The notes beneath the pieces are model-generated. The model was not told the origin of the DNA, searched no databases, and saw only the letters and a program-made list of their open reading frames with translations. A stretch of 64,000 nucleotides of DNA, from NCBI RefSeq assembly GCF_029846635.1, contig NZ_JARVTG010000002.1:1653501-1717500 (forward strand). Direction: 5' to 3'. Shown piece after piece: positions 36,667 to 46,332 of this stretch. The position numbers were made by a program, and so were the translations under genes. This DNA comes from Pokkaliibacter sp. MBI-7. GTDB lineage: Bacteria > Pseudomonadota > Gammaproteobacteria > Pseudomonadales > Balneatricaceae. Numbering within the stretch: position 1 is the stretch's first letter; the number at the start of each line of letters is the position of its first letter.

Positions 36667-38661
36667 ATGAGCCTGAATGTCAGTCAACGTATTATTCTGG
36701 GCTTCGCCCTGCTTCTATTGCTTCTTGCAGGTATAGGCCTGACCGGCTTCAACAGCTCCGGAGCCATCAACAGCAAACTGCGCTCTGTTACTGAAGAAAC
36801 CACACCGCTGTTAAAGAGCAGCTATGAGCAGAATCTACACATTCTGTCCGCACAGAACGCTTTGCAGTACTTCCTGCGCAGCTCACTGCCTGAACGTATG
36901 GATGCCCAGCGTCAGGCTTTCCAGCAGGAAATAGACGCCTTCAACAGTGAACAACAGGCATTGCAGGAGCATCTGCCCAGTGACTCAGGCATACGCGATC
37001 AGCTGCAACAAGCCAGCAGCAAGGCCGAGGAATACGCCAAACTCGCTACTACGCTGCAGGACCAGCATCAGCAACAGCTGCTGGTGGAAGAAAAGCTGCG
37101 CACCGAAAAACAGCAGGTTGACCGAAAAGAATCCAGCTTGAGCAACATTCTGCGCAACTACGCCCTGCAAAGTGAGCGGCAGTTTGGCGTCAGCGGCCCA
37201 CAGATTCAGTCCAACGCACTCCTGCAGGAGCTGACGCGCACCTCCACTTTCTTTGCCCGTTATGAAACCAGTCTGGACATTGCCGAGCTGGCCAAAAGCC
37301 TGGAAGGGCAGGACAAGAACATCAATGACCGCTTTACTGACTTTGAGCAGGCCGATGCCAAACAGGCCGCCAAGATCAAGGTGCTGGTCAATCAGATCGT
37401 GAACAGCATCACCTCCGATACCGGCCTGTTTGCCCTTTATCGCCAGCAGGATCAGCTCAGCAAAGATATTCGTAGCGCTCTGGAAACTGCCGATACCCAG
37501 CTGACCGAAACCCTGTCGACCCTGCGTGAGCTGATCAATCAGGCCGATCAGGCTTCCCTGCAGGCGACCCAGGCTGCGGATGCCACTATCACGGCCAGCC
37601 GCGGCATCATCAGCGCAGTCAGCGCTATTGCGCTGGTGGTCGCCATTCTGGTCGGCTGGTGGGTCGTCAGCAGCATCCGCCGCCCTCTCGCCGAGTTCAG
37701 CACTATTCTGGGCAAAGTTACCGAGGGTGACCTGCGGCCGCGCTTCGATACTAATCGCAAGGATGAGTTCGGCAAGCTGGGCGAACGCCTCAATGGCCTG
37801 ACGTCCACCCTGCAGCAACTGATTATGGAGATGACATCGGAAGCGTCACGCCTGGCTGAGATGGCCGAACAGAACGCGCAAATCAGCGACCAAAGCATGT
37901 CAGCCGTCAATCAGCAGAAACTGCAGCTGACTTCTACTGCCACCGCAATGACCGAGATGGAAAGTACGGTCAACAGTGTGGCAGAGCAAGCCCAGTACAC
38001 ACTGGTGTCCGTGGATAATGCCGGGCAGCTGACTGACAAGGTCAAGGACAGTGTCAGCCAGACCCTGACCAGCATTGATGTTCAGGTACAGCAGATGATT
38101 CAGGCCAGCAAGGTTACACAGGAACTGAATAAGTACAGCCAGAGCATCGGCAGTATTCTCGATGCCATTGGCAATATTGCCGGGCAGACCAACCTGCTGG
38201 CGCTCAATGCAGCCATCGAAGCAGCACGAGCTGGCGAGCAGGGTCGTGGCTTTGCGGTGGTAGCCGATGAGGTCCGCACACTGGCCAGCCGTACGCAGGC
38301 CTCCACCGGTGAAATTCAGCAGATGATCGAACAGATGCGTGGCAGCATTACCGATGTGGTCAAGGTGATGGAAAGCAGCCAGCGTCAGACAGATGAATGC
38401 GCATCGGCCGCCAACGCCGCGAGGCAGACTCTGGAAGAGATGTATCAGGCCATCGCGACCATCCGTGATCTCAACTTGCAGATTGCCAGTGCGACCGAGC
38501 AGCAGAGCAGTACCACTCAGGACATCAGCCATAACGTTCTCAGTATCAGTGAAGCGGCTGAACGCACCGCCACTGGAGCTGGCCGGACGGCACAAAGCAG
38601 CCAGCAGATGCTGGAACTGGCCCGTAATCAGCGTCAGTTACTGCAGCGTTTCACTGCCTGA
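36667..38661 (+). CDS. Methyl-accepting chemotaxis protein (paralogue 2)
   Basis: A 664-residue receptor, the same length as its left neighbour and collinear with it: first helix about 12-32, ligand domain about 33-308, second helix about 312-335 (LVVAILVGWWVVSSIRRPL), HAMP, and signalling hairpin NIAGQTNLLALNAAIEAARA. AGGGGT site precedes the ATG. The ligand domains diverge most, the signalling domains least, as expected for a tandem duplication with new sensing. No CheR pentapeptide at the C-terminus. Confidence 0.93.
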   Translation: MSLNVSQRIILGFALLLLLLAGIGLTGFNSSGAINSKLRSVTEETTPLLKSSYEQNLHILSAQNALQYFLRSSLPERMDAQRQAFQQEIDAFNSEQQALQEHLPSDSGIRDQLQQASSKAEEYAKLATTLQDQHQQQLLVEEKLRTEKQQVDRKESSLSNILRNYALQSERQFGVSGPQIQSNALLQELTRTSTFFARYETSLDIAELAKSLEGQDKNINDRFTDFEQADAKQAAKIKVLVNQIVNSITSDTGLFALYRQQDQLSKDIRSALETADTQLTETLSTLRELINQADQASLQATQAADATITASRGIISAVSAIALVVAILVGWWVVSSIRRPLAEFSTILGKVTEGDLRPRFDTNRKDEFGKLGERLNGLTSTLQQLIMEMTSEASRLAEMAEQNAQISDQSMSAVNQQKLQLTSTATAMTEMESTVNSVAEQAQYTLVSVDNAGQLTDKVKDSVSQTLTSIDVQVQQMIQASKVTQELNKYSQSIGSILDAIGNIAGQTNLLALNAAIEAARAGEQGRGFAVVADEVRTLASRTQASTGEIQQMIEQMRGSITDVVKVMESSQRQTDECASAANAARQTLEEMYQAIATIRDLNLQIASATEQQSSTTQDISHNVLSISEAAERTATGAGRTAQSSQQMLELARNQRQLLQRFTA

Positions 38662-38683
38662 TACAGTCCGATAGCCTATCAGG

Positions 38684-38717
38684 ACAAAGCCAGACAATCT
38701 GTGTTGTCTGGCTTTGT
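38684..38717 (+). terminator. Terminator after chemoreceptor 2
   Basis: A perfect 14-bp stem (ACAAAGCCAGACAA at 38684-38697 with complement at 38704-38717), loop TCTGTG, followed by TGTTTCT. The remainder to 39052 has no supported gene. Confidence 0.85.
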
Positions 38718-39052
38718 TGTTTCTGCAGACCATCAACTGACGCAAGCAAGACCCGCACTGACCCTTTCGCGCCACGCTACACGAACAGCCTGTGACTATC
38801 GGCTTTCTTGTCCTACCGCAACTGAATCCATACAGCCCCAGCCTTTACTGGCATCACACTCTTGCATCGTTAACGTGAACGCCTTATAAAATCTGCCAGA
38901 CCCGCTGCACCATGCTGCCTGTTACAGACGGCCAGCGGTGCCGTCCTGAAGACTGCGACCTTAATAAAAATCCAGGCATTGAAACTTCAGGATCCGAATT
39001 AAAAAGCCGGGTGGAGCGGCCACCCGCTTTCGCGTCAATCACCGAGGTAACC

Positions 39053-39529
39053 ATGTTCGAAAAACAAGATTTTCTCCCCCTGTGCGATCAGATTGATGAG
39101 CAGCTGGGTAACCGTTGGGTGATTACTGATCGGCGCAAAGAAGCTGTCATTTTTGAAAGCCCGGACGATGCCCACTTTGAATTACAGTTGCTGCCCGACT
39201 ATGAACACCAGAACCGCTGGAAAATTCAGTTCATGCCCATTCTGGCGGGCCATTTACCTGACAACCCCCGCCTGAAGCAGGCGATCAAGCGCATGGCCCA
39301 TGATCTGTCTCCCGAGCGCACTCCCGAAGCCCTGGCCCGCAGCATTGATGCACTGCTGATTGACTGCCGCAAAATGATCCAGGCTTTCGCACCAGAGAAC
39401 AAAAGTCACTTTGTGATGGATGTGGTACATCACAAAGACGGCCTGATGAGCATGTATATCGAGAACATTCCTGAGCCCATTGGTAAGGAGATCAACAACC
39501 TGCTGACTGACTGGCAGAACTCGAACTGA
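39053..39529 (+). CDS. Hypothetical protein, 158 residues
   Basis: I do not recognise this family. It is a soluble protein without signal peptide, mixed alpha/beta, with an N-terminal part (FLPLCDQIDEQLGNRWVITDRR) and a C-terminal segment holding HFVMDVVHHKDGLMSMYIENI. GAGG site upstream of the ATG at 39053; the frame is open to 38912 without family support. It stands alone between the chemoreceptor terminator and an AT-rich gap. Confidence 0.7.
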   Translation: MFEKQDFLPLCDQIDEQLGNRWVITDRRKEAVIFESPDDAHFELQLLPDYEHQNRWKIQFMPILAGHLPDNPRLKQAIKRMAHDLSPERTPEALARSIDALLIDCRKMIQAFAPENKSHFVMDVVHHKDGLMSMYIENIPEPIGKEINNLLTDWQNSN

Positions 39530-40291
39530 TGCCCTCCCCTGCCTCCTGCGACCGCAGCGAGGCAGACTCTTCCCTCTCCCCGATGCGGTGCTGCTGTGCT
39601 TACCTTCTCAGCGCGTACTTGTGCTGGCTGAAAACGCCACTTTTCTTTCCATAAACGTCTATTTCCCGCGAAAGCGATGGCTATAGCTCAATCCAGCTTA
39701 TTTTCATTATTGGTTAATTGAATATTAAACTTAAATCAGGTGATTGATATTTCTGCTATTTTTTACCATCAGGCTTAATTCAATCCGATGATTAAAAGAA
39801 GTAACCGCAATTACCAGATTGCTGTTTACCAGGCAAATAGTTGCAAATAAAACCGGATTTCATATCAAAATATTCGCAGTTCCTGATTAGACTTTGGACG
39901 TAGAGCACAGTTCACGCTGCGACCCTTCCGCTGACCACCATAGAATTTCAAAAATATCCTATAAAACAAAATGTTACCCGCCATAAATACAGCAAACACA
40001 GAGCCACGGCATGACCACTGTACCGCGAAATACGCGGCATCCAGCCAGTACAGGAAGTGCGTTCGGACTGTCATCTGCTATTCCGGGCAAGGTGATCACA
40101 TTAGCTAATTCAACCAATTAACGGGTAAATAAAGGCAAATTCCACGGCTATTAGTTGCAACCCGGAAGCCATTTCCTTGCGCAGCGCAGCATAATTTTAT
40201 ACTTAGGTATAAGCACTTCCCCCTTCCCCATATTGGCTCACTCGCTTAATCTGCTAGGGCTGCTCGCTCATTCCTATCACAGGTGATTACC
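39530..40291. other. AT-rich intergenic region before pycA
   Basis: About 760 bases, clearly more AT-rich than its neighbours. A 69-codon leftward frame (39865-40074) shows no family features. It contains a TTATAC-TTAG-GTATAA palindrome near the pycA start. AT-richness may mark a silenced or acquired segment or a complex promoter. Confidence 0.45.
40197..40212. promoter_or_regulatory. Palindrome upstream of pycA
   Basis: TTATAC-TTAG-GTATAA, a perfect 6-bp inverted repeat with 4-base spacer, 80 bases before the pycA start. A candidate operator. Confidence 0.45.
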
Positions 40292-41710
40292 GTGATTAAA
40301 AAGATATTGATAGCAAACCGAGGAGAAATAGCGGTTCGTATCGTTCGCGCCTGCCAGGAAATGGGCATTCGCGCGGTAGCGATATATTCTGAAGCTGACC
40401 GTTATTCGCTTCACGTTAAAAAAGCCAACGAGGCCTATTGCATCGGCAGTGATCCGCTGGCGGGCTATCTCAACCCTCACCATATCGTCAACCTGGCGGT
40501 GGAAACGGGTTGTGACGCACTTCACCCGGGCTATGGCTTTCTGTCTGAAAACCCCGAACTGGCGCGTATCTGCGCTCAGCGTGGCATTCGCTTCATTGGC
40601 CCCGATGCAGACGTGATTCACTCCATGGGTGACAAGACCATGGCACGCCAGAGCATGATCAATGCCGGCGTCCCCGTCACCCCCGGTAGCAATGGCAATC
40701 TGGCTGATCTGGACGACGCCATCGAGCAGGCCGCTGCCATCGGTTATCCCATCATGCTGAAGGCCACCTCTGGCGGTGGTGGTCGCGGTATCCGCCGTTG
40801 TAACAACGAACAGGAACTGCGCCAGAACTACCACCGGGTTATTTCTGAAGCGACCAAAGCCTTCGGCAGTGCAGAAGTATTTCTGGAAAAATGCATCGTC
40901 AATCCACGTCACATCGAAGTGCAGATTCTGGCTGACAGCTTTGGTAACACGGTGCACCTGTTCGAGCGTGACTGCTCCATCCAGCGCCGTAACCAGAAGC
41001 TGATTGAGCTGGCACCTTCACCTCAGCTGAATGACGAACAGCGCAACTATGTCGGTAGTCTGGCCGTCAAGGCAGCCAAAGCCGTCAACTACGAAAACGC
41101 CGGTACGGTGGAGTTCCTGCTGGATGATCAGCAGAACTTCTACTTCATGGAGATGAATACCCGGGTACAGGTGGAACACACCATCACCGAGGAAATCACC
41201 GGTATCGATATCGTCAAAACCCAGATTCGCATTGCTGCGGGTGAGAAACTGCCCTTTGTGCAGGAAGACATCCAGTACCGGGGTTTTGCTGCTCAGTTCC
41301 GCATCAATGCTGAAGATCCGAAAAATGGCTTCCTGCCCAGCTTCGGACGTATCAGTCGTTACTACTCCGCGGGTGGCCCCGGTGTACGTACCGACGCTGC
41401 CATCTATACGGGATACACCATCCCTCCTTATTACGACTCCATGTGTGCCAAGCTGGTTGTTTGGGCACTGAGCTGGGACGAACTGGTTGCCCGCTCACAA
41501 CGCGCGCTGAATGACATGAGTATCTACGGCATCACCACCACGATTCCGTACTACCAGAATATTCTTCAGCATCCGGAATTCCGCGAGGGATCCTTCAATA
41601 CAGGATTCGTCGAGGCCCATCCGGAACTGATCAATTACTCAGTCAAGCGCCACCCAGAAGCCCTTGCAGCCGCCATCGCCGCTGCCATCGCCGCGCAAGC
41701 GGGTCTGTGA
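40292..41710 (+). CDS. pycA: Pyruvate carboxylase subunit A (biotin carboxylase)
   Basis: A 472-residue ATP-grasp biotin carboxylase: KKILIANRGEIAVRI at the N-terminus, GYGFLSENPELA, the ATP-binding glycine loop KATSGGGGRGIR, EVQILADSFGN, and the catalytic MEMNTRVQVEHTITEEITG. The start is the GTG at 40292, with an AGGTGA site 5 bases upstream, rather than the GTG at 40283. It pairs with pycB 26 bases downstream. A two-subunit pyruvate carboxylase is favoured over acetyl-CoA carboxylase because its partner is an OadA-like biotinylated transcarboxylase. Confidence 0.92.
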   Translation: MIKKILIANRGEIAVRIVRACQEMGIRAVAIYSEADRYSLHVKKANEAYCIGSDPLAGYLNPHHIVNLAVETGCDALHPGYGFLSENPELARICAQRGIRFIGPDADVIHSMGDKTMARQSMINAGVPVTPGSNGNLADLDDAIEQAAAIGYPIMLKATSGGGGRGIRRCNNEQELRQNYHRVISEATKAFGSAEVFLEKCIVNPRHIEVQILADSFGNTVHLFERDCSIQRRNQKLIELAPSPQLNDEQRNYVGSLAVKAAKAVNYENAGTVEFLLDDQQNFYFMEMNTRVQVEHTITEEITGIDIVKTQIRIAAGEKLPFVQEDIQYRGFAAQFRINAEDPKNGFLPSFGRISRYYSAGGPGVRTDAAIYTGYTIPPYYDSMCAKLVVWALSWDELVARSQRALNDMSIYGITTTIPYYQNILQHPEFREGSFNTGFVEAHPELINYSVKRHPEALAAAIAAAIAAQAGL

Positions 41711-41736
41711 CACACATATTCGAGGAGTAGCCAAAC

Positions 41737-43527
41737 ATGGCAAAAGTACATATCACTGACGTAGTGCTGCGCGATGGTCACCAGTCCCTGATCGCCACCC
41801 GCATGCGTACTGAAGACATGCTGCCGATCTGCGGCAAGCTGGACAAGGCCGGTTACTGGTCACTGGAAGTCTGGGGTGGTGCGACATTCGACGCCTGCGT
41901 ACGCTTCCTGCGTGAAGATCCCTGGGAACGTCTGGCCAGACTGCGTGAAGCGCTGCCTAACACCCGCCTGCAAATGTTGCTGCGTGGCCAGAACCTGCTG
42001 GGCTACCGTCATTATTCCGATGACGTGGTGCGCGCATTCGTCAATCGCGCTGCCGCCAACGGCATGGACGTATTCCGTATTTTCGATGCCCTGAACGATG
42101 TGCGTAACCTGCGCACCGCCATTGAAGCGACCAAAACCGCTGGCAAACACGCTCAGGGCACCATCTGCTACACCACCAGCCCGGTGCACACCCTGGATGC
42201 CTACGTAAAGCTGGCTGATGAGCTGATCGCCATGGGCGTCGACTCCATCGCCATCAAGGATATGGCCGGTCTGCTGACCCCCAAAGCGACCGGTGATCTG
42301 GTCAAGGCACTGAAAGATCGTTTCAGCGTACCGCTGTTCCTGCACTCTCACTCCACCTCAGGCATGGCGCCTATGTGCCAGCTGAAAGCAGTGGAAGAAG
42401 GCTGTGACCATGTGGATACCGTTATTTCCTCGTTCGCCGGTGGCACCAGCCATCCGCCAACCGAGTCACTGGTTGCCTCCCTGCACGCAGCAGGGTATGA
42501 AACCGGTCTGGACCTCAAACTACTGCAGGAAATCAGCCACTACTTCCGTGAAGTGCGGAAGAAGTACCACCAGTTTGAAAGCGAATACAACGATGTGGAT
42601 TCGCAGGTGCTGATCAGTCAGGTACCGGGCGGCATGATGTCCAACCTGGCCAACCAGCTGAAAGAACAGGGTGCTCTGGATCGTATTCAGGATGTATTCA
42701 ACGAAATCCCCCGTGTGCGTGCTGATCTGGGCTTCCCCCCGCTGGTCACTCCCACCTCGCAGATCGTTGGCACTCAGGCGGTACTTAACGTACTGACCGG
42801 CAAGCGCTACGAAAGCATCACTAACGAGGTGAAGCGCTATCTGCAGGGCTGGTACGGTCAGGCGCCAGCTCCGGTCAACGAGAAGGTGCGCACTCAGGCC
42901 ATCGGCAGCGAAGAAGTGATCGATTGCCGCCCCGCCGACTTGCTGGGTGATGAGCTGGACAAGCTGCGTGAGCAGATCGGCAGTCTGGCGCTGAACGAGG
43001 AAGATGTGCTGACCTATGCCATGTTCCCTGAAGTAGCGAAAACCTACCTGCAGGAACGTGCCGACGGTACCCTGCAGCCAGAACCCCTGCTGCCGAAAAA
43101 TGACACCCGTGCCGATGGTGTTGTGCCGACCGCCTTCAAGGTGACGCTGCATGGCGAGACCTATGATATTCAGGTCACCGGTGCAGGTCCTAAAGGTGAG
43201 CATGATCGCAACTTCTACCTGACCATCGATGGCATGCCGGAAGAAGTGTTCCTGGAAACTCAGGGTGAATACAGCACCGGTGGCAGTGGTGGCGGTCGCG
43301 GCAAGGCTACCAGCCAGGGTCACGTGACTACCTCCATGCCCGGTAACATCGTTGATGTGCTGGTCAAAGAGGGAGACAGCATTGAGGCAGGCGCCGCCGT
43401 GCTGGTTATCGAAGCTATGAAGATGGAAACCGAGGTCAAGGCTGCCGTATCCGGCACCGTGAAAGCGGTTTATATCAAGAAAGGCGACCGCGTCACTCCC
43501 GGAGAGATTCTGGTAGAGATTGCCTGA
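41737..43527 (+). CDS. pycB: Pyruvate carboxylase subunit B (OadA-like transcarboxylase with biotin domain)
   Basis: A 596-residue protein. The TIM-barrel carboxyltransferase opens with DVVLRDGHQSLIATRM and contains IKDMAG, whose Lys is carbamylated in the family; the C-terminus ends in a biotinyl domain with EAMKMETEV. A Gly/Ser-rich linker (TGGSGGGRGK) joins them. Oxaloacetate decarboxylase alpha subunits look the same, but no membrane beta or gamma subunit is nearby while a biotin carboxylase is, so carboxylation of pyruvate to oxaloacetate fits best. Confidence 0.92.
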   Translation: MAKVHITDVVLRDGHQSLIATRMRTEDMLPICGKLDKAGYWSLEVWGGATFDACVRFLREDPWERLARLREALPNTRLQMLLRGQNLLGYRHYSDDVVRAFVNRAAANGMDVFRIFDALNDVRNLRTAIEATKTAGKHAQGTICYTTSPVHTLDAYVKLADELIAMGVDSIAIKDMAGLLTPKATGDLVKALKDRFSVPLFLHSHSTSGMAPMCQLKAVEEGCDHVDTVISSFAGGTSHPPTESLVASLHAAGYETGLDLKLLQEISHYFREVRKKYHQFESEYNDVDSQVLISQVPGGMMSNLANQLKEQGALDRIQDVFNEIPRVRADLGFPPLVTPTSQIVGTQAVLNVLTGKRYESITNEVKRYLQGWYGQAPAPVNEKVRTQAIGSEEVIDCRPADLLGDELDKLREQIGSLALNEEDVLTYAMFPEVAKTYLQERADGTLQPEPLLPKNDTRADGVVPTAFKVTLHGETYDIQVTGAGPKGEHDRNFYLTIDGMPEEVFLETQGEYSTGGSGGGRGKATSQGHVTTSMPGNIVDVLVKEGDSIEAGAAVLVIEAMKMETEVKAAVSGTVKAVYIKKGDRVTPGEILVEIA

Positions 43528-43530
43528 GCA

Positions 43531-43560
43531 GTGACGGCCTGAACAGTGACGGCCTGAACA
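43531..43560. repeat. Two tandem copies of a 15-bp unit after pycB
   Basis: GTGACGGCCTGAACA at 43531-43545 and 43546-43560, directly after the pycB stop; a diverged copy with TGCCTGAGCA overlaps the end of the gene. Confidence 0.9.
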
Positions 43561-43585
43561 GCCGTCAGCGTACTGATGACACTAC

Positions 43586-43616
43586 CCCCCCGGCCCAGGC
43601 CGGGGGGTTTGTTTTT
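43586..43616 (+). terminator. Terminator after pycB
   Basis: CCCCCCGGC (43586-43594), loop CCAG, GCCGGGGGG (43599-43607), then TTTGTTTTT. Confidence 0.9.
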
Positions 43617-43801
43617 CTGCATTACAGCGCCAGCACGACGGCTCAACAGGTCCATTACCCACTGCCATCAAAGGCGTCTGCCATCCCCATAAATTTCATC
43701 TTCGCCGCGCTTACATTTTCTTTACATCATTGTCAGTATGGAGCGCGCTGCACCTCTCCCGCTCACGCAGCAAGCGCTCACATGGAACAAGAGTGAATCC
43801 G

Positions 43802-44374
43802 ATGAAAGCTTCCCTACTGACCCGCAGTGTATTTCTCAGCCTGATCCTGTTACCTCTGGCTCATGCCGACGATATCTCCAGCTCCATCGAAGAAGGTCTC
43901 ACCGCTTACAACAAGCACGATCTCAAAGCAGCCAAGCAGGCTCTCGACTACGCCTCACAACTGATCGCCCAGCAGAGTGCCACCGCGCTCAGCGGCCTGA
44001 TGCCGGAACCGCTGGCCGAATGGACCGCAGAAGCAGCCAGCACTGACGGCACTTCCGCAATGGGACTGTTAGGAGGCGGCATCCAGGTCAGCCGCACCTA
44101 CACCAACAGCGCCGGCAATACCGTGGAAATGCAGATCACTGCTGACTCCCCCCTGCTGGCACAATGGATGCCGATGCTGGCCAACCCCGCCATGGCCGCT
44201 ACCATGGGCAAAGTCACCAAGATTGGTAAAACCCTGGTGCTGCAGGGCAATGATGAACAGCTCACGATGATTGTCGCCAATCGCTTTATGGTCACGGTCA
44301 ATGGTTCGGCCACCATGGACGAGAAGATGACCTATGCCAAGGCGCTGGATCAGGGTAAGCTCGAAGCCCTTTAA
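43802..44374 (+). CDS. Hypothetical exported protein, 190 residues
   Basis: A signal peptide (SLLTRSVFLSLILLPLAHA, cleaved near residue 21) precedes a helical region (EEGLTAYNKHDLKAAKQALDYA, a TPR-like helix pair) and a C-terminal beta-rich part (VSRTYTNSAGNTVEMQITADSP ... TLVLQGNDEQLTMIVANRFMVTVNGSA). No enzymatic motif. The family is unfamiliar; periplasmic location is inferred from the signal peptide. The frame is open to 43730, but the ATG at 43802 begins the signal peptide. Confidence 0.75.
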   Translation: MKASLLTRSVFLSLILLPLAHADDISSSIEEGLTAYNKHDLKAAKQALDYASQLIAQQSATALSGLMPEPLAEWTAEAASTDGTSAMGLLGGGIQVSRTYTNSAGNTVEMQITADSPLLAQWMPMLANPAMAATMGKVTKIGKTLVLQGNDEQLTMIVANRFMVTVNGSATMDEKMTYAKALDQGKLEAL

Positions 44375-44494
44375 CTGGCTGAGCAGGTAGTTGAAAAACG
44401 ATCTGTGTTACCGGGCACGTTGCCAGAGGCAGGCGGCCCGGTAACTGCTTTCAACTACCGGCTGACAGGCTACTACAGGCATCAGGAAGACCCC

Positions 44495-45163
44495 ATGACC
44501 CGCGCTTCAGCTGCTGCAACCTCCCCGCTTCACTGTGAACTTGATCATCTGGTCGTGACCGCCCCCAGCCTGCAGGAAGGCAGTGACTATATCGAACAGC
44601 TGTTTGGTATCCGTCCTCAGCCCGGTGGCGAGCACCCGCGGATGGGCACCCACAATACCCTGTTGCAGCTGGATAACGGCGCCTATCTGGAAGTCATCGC
44701 CTGTAACCCCGAAGTACCTCATCCCGGCTATCCGCGCTGGTTCAATATGGATGATGCGGAGCAGATGCACTCCCCACGACTGACGACCTGGGTGTGCCGC
44801 ACCTCGGTAATCAATGAGCTGCTGCTTCAGCTACCCGGATTCTTTGACAGCGCAGAACCCATGACCCGGGGAGACATGCGCTGGCTGTTTGCCCTGCGTC
44901 AGGATGGCACCCTGCCCTATACCGGCATGGCACCGACCCTGATTGAATGGCATACCGCACCTCATCCTGCCAGCCGTCTGACACCGTCGGGTTGTCAGCT
45001 GCAGGCGCTGCGCATCTATCATCCGCTCGCTCAGCAACTGGCAGAGCAGATTGCCCCGCTACAGTTACCCGCGTCGATTCAGTGCCTTGCCCTGCCAGAA
45101 GGTCAGCCCGCCTATCTTGAGGCCAGCCTGCTGACACCGCGTGGCCTGGTGTGTTTACGCTGA
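44495..45163 (+). CDS. Glyoxalase-like (VOC superfamily) protein
   Basis: A 222-residue soluble protein with LDHLVVTAPSLQEGSDYIEQLFGI, GGEHPRMGTHNTLLQLDNGAYLEVIAC, the start and metal-ligand pattern of the glyoxalase-like domain (His in DHL, Glu in YLEVI). The C-terminal half is a second, diverged module. Substrate unknown. AGGAAG site upstream of the ATG at 44495. Confidence 0.85.
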   Translation: MTRASAAATSPLHCELDHLVVTAPSLQEGSDYIEQLFGIRPQPGGEHPRMGTHNTLLQLDNGAYLEVIACNPEVPHPGYPRWFNMDDAEQMHSPRLTTWVCRTSVINELLLQLPGFFDSAEPMTRGDMRWLFALRQDGTLPYTGMAPTLIEWHTAPHPASRLTPSGCQLQALRIYHPLAQQLAEQIAPLQLPASIQCLALPEGQPAYLEASLLTPRGLVCLR

Positions 45164-45208
45164 CGTGCCTTATCTGGCTGCAGGCTGAAACGTTGCCTGC
45201 ATGTATAA

Positions 45209-45246
45209 AAAAAGCGGTCACCCACCTTGGCAGGTAACCGCTTTTT
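45209..45246. terminator. Bidirectional terminator
   Basis: AAAAAGCGGT (45209-45218) pairs with ACCGCTTTTT (45237-45246), with an inner ACC/GGT pair, between convergent genes. A-runs and T-runs on both sides serve both directions. Confidence 0.85.
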
Positions 45247-45325
45247 CTCACGCCCGCTATCAACTCAACGCTGACGGCTGTTTCAACGCACTGTAGCTGA
45301 CATGCAGCGGGTCTTAAACCGTCTG

Positions 45326-46213
45326 TCAGGCCAGATACTTCTTGAACCACTCCAGCGTTCTATCCCACGCCAGCCTGGCCGCAGCCTCGTCATAACGGGG
45401 GGTGGAATCATTGTGAAAGCCATGATTGACCTTGGGATAGACATAGGCCTCGTAGACCTTGCCGTCTGCCTTCAAGGCAGCCTCATAGGCAGGCCAGCCT
45501 TCGTTGATGCGAGTATCCAGCTCGGCGTAGTGCAACAGCAATGGCGCCTTGATACGCGCCACATCTTCCGCCTTGGGCTGACGACCATAGAATGGCACCG
45601 CAGCAGCCAGCTCCGGATAGGCCACTGCTGCTGCGTTGGCGACGCCACCGCCGTAGCAGAAACCAGTGATGCCCACCTTGCCGGTACTGGACTCATGCTT
45701 CAGCAGGAATTCAATGGCGGCGAAGAAGTCATTCATCAGTTTGGTCGGATCAACCTGCTGTTGCAGCTCGCGGCCCTTGTCGTCATTACCGGGATAGCCG
45801 CCTACTGAACTCAGCCCGTCGGGCGCCAGCGCTATATAACCGGCTTTGGCAACCCGTCGTGCAACGTCTTCGATATAGGGGTTCAGACCACGGTTTTCAT
45901 GCACCACCACCACAGCAGGCACCTTACCTGTCAGTTTGGCTGGCATCACCAGATAACCCCTCACTTCGCCGTGGCCGTTGGGTGAGGAGTAGGTAATGTA
46001 CTGCGGCAGAATATCAGGGTCGGTGAACTCCACCTGCTGCGCCAGTGCATAGTTCGGGCTCAGGGTTGCCAGCAGCGACACCGCCGTAGCGCCACCGATG
46101 GCGTACTGGGTGGCGCGGTCGAGAAACTCGCGGCGGGAAATCTTGCCGTGAGCGTAGTAGTCGTAAAGCTCCAACAATTCCTGAGGAAAATCCTGTGCAG
46201 TAAGACGGCTCAT
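45326..46213 (-). CDS. Dienelactone hydrolase family alpha/beta hydrolase (YghX-like)
   Basis: A 295-residue protein. SRREFLDRATQYAIGGATAVSLLATL at 26-51 resembles a Tat-type twin-Arg signal (RR then hydrophobic stretch), though placed later than usual. The hydrolase domain keeps nucleophile Cys in GFCYGGG, Asp in AELDTRIN and His in VNHGFHND, the DLH triad. Substrates are lactones or esters; in vivo role unknown. Leftward, separated by 119 bases from the pentapeptide-repeat gene. Confidence 0.88.
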   Translation of the reverse strand: MSRLTAQDFPQELLELYDYYAHGKISRREFLDRATQYAIGGATAVSLLATLSPNYALAQQVEFTDPDILPQYITYSSPNGHGEVRGYLVMPAKLTGKVPAVVVVHENRGLNPYIEDVARRVAKAGYIALAPDGLSSVGGYPGNDDKGRELQQQVDPTKLMNDFFAAIEFLLKHESSTGKVGITGFCYGGGVANAAAVAYPELAAAVPFYGRQPKAEDVARIKAPLLLHYAELDTRINEGWPAYEAALKADGKVYEAYVYPKVNHGFHNDSTPRYDEAAARLAWDRTLEWFKKYLA

Positions 46214-46332
46214 CCGCTTCTCCTGTTATCACCTGTTGCAGGGGGCCGCCCTGCTACGGTCACTCATGTCCAGCACGATCACCCTGCGAAGTGATTCGCA
46301 CAGCTGATCGCGTCAGCCTCCTCTGGCGTACA

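Noticed and set aside
39865..40074. A 69-codon leftward frame in the AT-rich gap before pycA
   Set aside because: No ribosome site and no recognisable feature.
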